DNA from: JBBPZA01 sp963728925
GTDB lineage: Bacteria; Actinomycetota; Thermoleophilia; Solirubrobacterales; Solirubrobacteraceae
NCBI GenBank assembly: GCA_963728925.1
Contig: CAVSMB010000029.1
Location: forward strand, 372,001-436,000
Direction of reading: 5' to 3'
Length of the DNA stretch: 64,000 bases
The translations under genes were made by a program, and so were the position numbers. Below are positions 62,941 to 64,000 of the stretch, one piece after another; the stretch's first letter is position 1; each line of letters starts with the position of its first letter. Below the pieces are notes generated by a model. The model saw only the letters and a list, made by a program, of their open reading frames with translations, ran no database searches and was not told where the DNA came from.

Positions 62941-64000
62941 TAGGCGCCGCGCGCCTCGTCCATCAGCGCGAGCGCCTCGTCGGCCGCCCGGCGACCGCTG
63001 CGCAGGGCGCCGTCCATGAGGGCGGCGGATGTGCTCGAGGTGTGCTCGCCGCAGAACAGCACGCGACCGGCGGAGCGCCGAGGTCCGCCATGCGACCCTC
63101 CGGCGGCAGGGCGGAGTACGCCGCCCGCGCCCACGGGTCGTCGGCCCAGGTCGAGAGCAGCGCGGCGCCGTCCGGGTGGAGGTCGGGCCGCAGCGCCCGG
63201 ACGGCCTCGAGCCAGCGCTCCGGGCCGCTCTCGACCGCGAGGGCCTCCAGCGCCGGGCGCGATCCCGCGAAGACGCTGAGCACGGGCTGGACGCCGTCGT
63301 CACCGGTCGCCGTCCAGCACCAGTAGCGGCCGCCGACGTCCATCACCGCGCTCGGCGGCGGCGCCTCGCGCAGCGGCACGAAGAGCTTGGCGGCGTGGCC
63401 GTAGCCCACCGCCAGGCGCGCTGGGTGCAGTGCCGGCGTGAAGGCGATCGCGTCCAGCACCGCGGCCGGTACGGAGACCACGCACGCCGCGGCGTCCACC
63501 GCGCCCGCGGCCGTCGCCACGCGCACGCCGTCGGCGGCAGCGGCGACGGCCGTGACCGGCTCCCCGAGGCGCACACGGTCGCCCAGCCGCGCGGCCAGCG
63601 CGTACGCGATGCGCTGGTTGCCGCCCGCGACGCCGCACGACGGTGCGGCGCTGACGGCCGCGAGCCCGGCCAGATCGCTCGCGGCGACGGTGCCGGCGGG
63701 GCTCGCGCTGGAGATCTCGACGCGCGCGCGCAGGACCTCGCGTTCCTCGGGCGCGAGCTCGACGCGCTCGAGCAGCTCGGCGGCGGACAGGCGCGCGGCG
63801 GGATCGAGCGCCTCGAGCTCGGCGCGGACCTTCGCGCCCGCCGCCGCGACGCGGACGACGTCGAGGACCGAGGGGTTGCGAGGCTCGCGCTGCCCGTAGC
63901 GGATGCCCTTGTCCCACAGCCCCAAGCCCAGCCGATCGGCCGTCTCGAGCACGACCTCGTTGCCCTCGAGGATGAACTCCGCGCCCATCTCGACCAGGGC
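62940..64000 (-). pseudogene. FAD-dependent amine oxidase, partial and frameshifted
   Basis: The gene enters from beyond the window end. Visible parts are typical of flavin monoamine oxidases: MGAEFILEGNEVVLETADRLGL, GGNQRIAYALAARLGDRVRLGEPVTAVA, VSVPAAVLDAIAFTPALHPARLAV and STWADDPWARAAYSALPPEGRMADL. The FAD-binding end, GRVLFCGEHTSSTSAALMDGALRSGRRAADE, is in another frame; the change lies near 63070-63090 and a single indel would mend it. The damage may be real or an assembly error. No other break is visible in the 1.06 kb seen. Confidence 0.8.

Overview
The window is a very GC-rich, tightly packed bacterial chromosome segment. Gene content points to an actinomycete-type chromosome, most likely class Thermoleophilia (Solirubrobacterales-like). 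The clues are a full F1Fo ATP synthase operon with actinobacterial-style subunits, an RskA-type anti-sigma factor, LytR-CpsA-Psr and Tim44-like proteins, dodecin, DUF1918, and many starts without a Shine-Dalgarno site. The taxonomic placement is inference; there is no rRNA or tRNA gene in the window.

Bases 1-15.8 kb are mostly core genes on the + strand. They comprise the end of an ETF:quinone oxidoreductase, rpmE, a DUF1385 membrane protein, prfA-prmC-tsaC with overlapping starts and stops, a nitroreductase, glyA, and a surface-glycan set (sugar transferase, asparagine synthase, DUF354 protein, WecA/MraY-like transferase). A decayed patch at 6.6-7.8 kb holds a frameshifted L,D-transpeptidase and fragments of a carotenoid oxygenase and a DUF1707 protein. 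At 15.8-16.8 kb a TetR regulator and an R2-like ferritin-fold gene, head to head, have both lost their N-termini at one deletion joint.

Bases 16.8-24 kb carry small stress and redox units: a divergent cupin/MarR pair with a palindromic operator, a three-gene overlapping unit (cupin, nucleotide-binding-fold protein, 55-aa acidic protein), dodecin, a VOC dioxygenase/carboxylesterase/enolase-superfamily operon resembling mhqO-mhqD, CorA, and an ECF sigma/anti-sigma pair. The ATP synthase operon (atpI-like, atpB-E-F-H-A-G-D-C) fills 24.2-31.6 kb; its alpha subunit has a long acidic tail.

From the atpC stop to about 51.5 kb lies a 20-kb accessory island. It starts with a truncated acetyltransferase and ends in a truncated IS1182 transposase. 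Its cargo is alpha-glucan metabolism: a GT5 glycogen/starch synthase with two GH57 enzymes, a GT35 phosphorylase, and a GH13 amylase-family enzyme, plus DUF72, DUF2934, DUF1918 and secreted proteins. It holds three IS elements with recognisable ends (IS1380, IS5, ISKra4) and remnants of IS1182, IS110, probably IS256, ISL3 and IS21 elements, and of a sialidase-like gene. The ISKra4 element sits inside the IS1182 transposase gene.

From 51.5 kb core genes resume: M20 peptidase and LCP ligase, a UDP-glucose dehydrogenase split by a 475-residue LAGLIDADG intein at its catalytic cysteine, a nucleotide-sugar pyrophosphorylase, a phosphoglucose/phosphomannose isomerase, then a MerR regulator coupled to S-adenosylhomocysteine hydrolase. 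This is followed by a second, archaeal-type homologue that lacks the catalytic lysine, a lipoprotein, and a frameshifted FAD amine oxidase running off the window.
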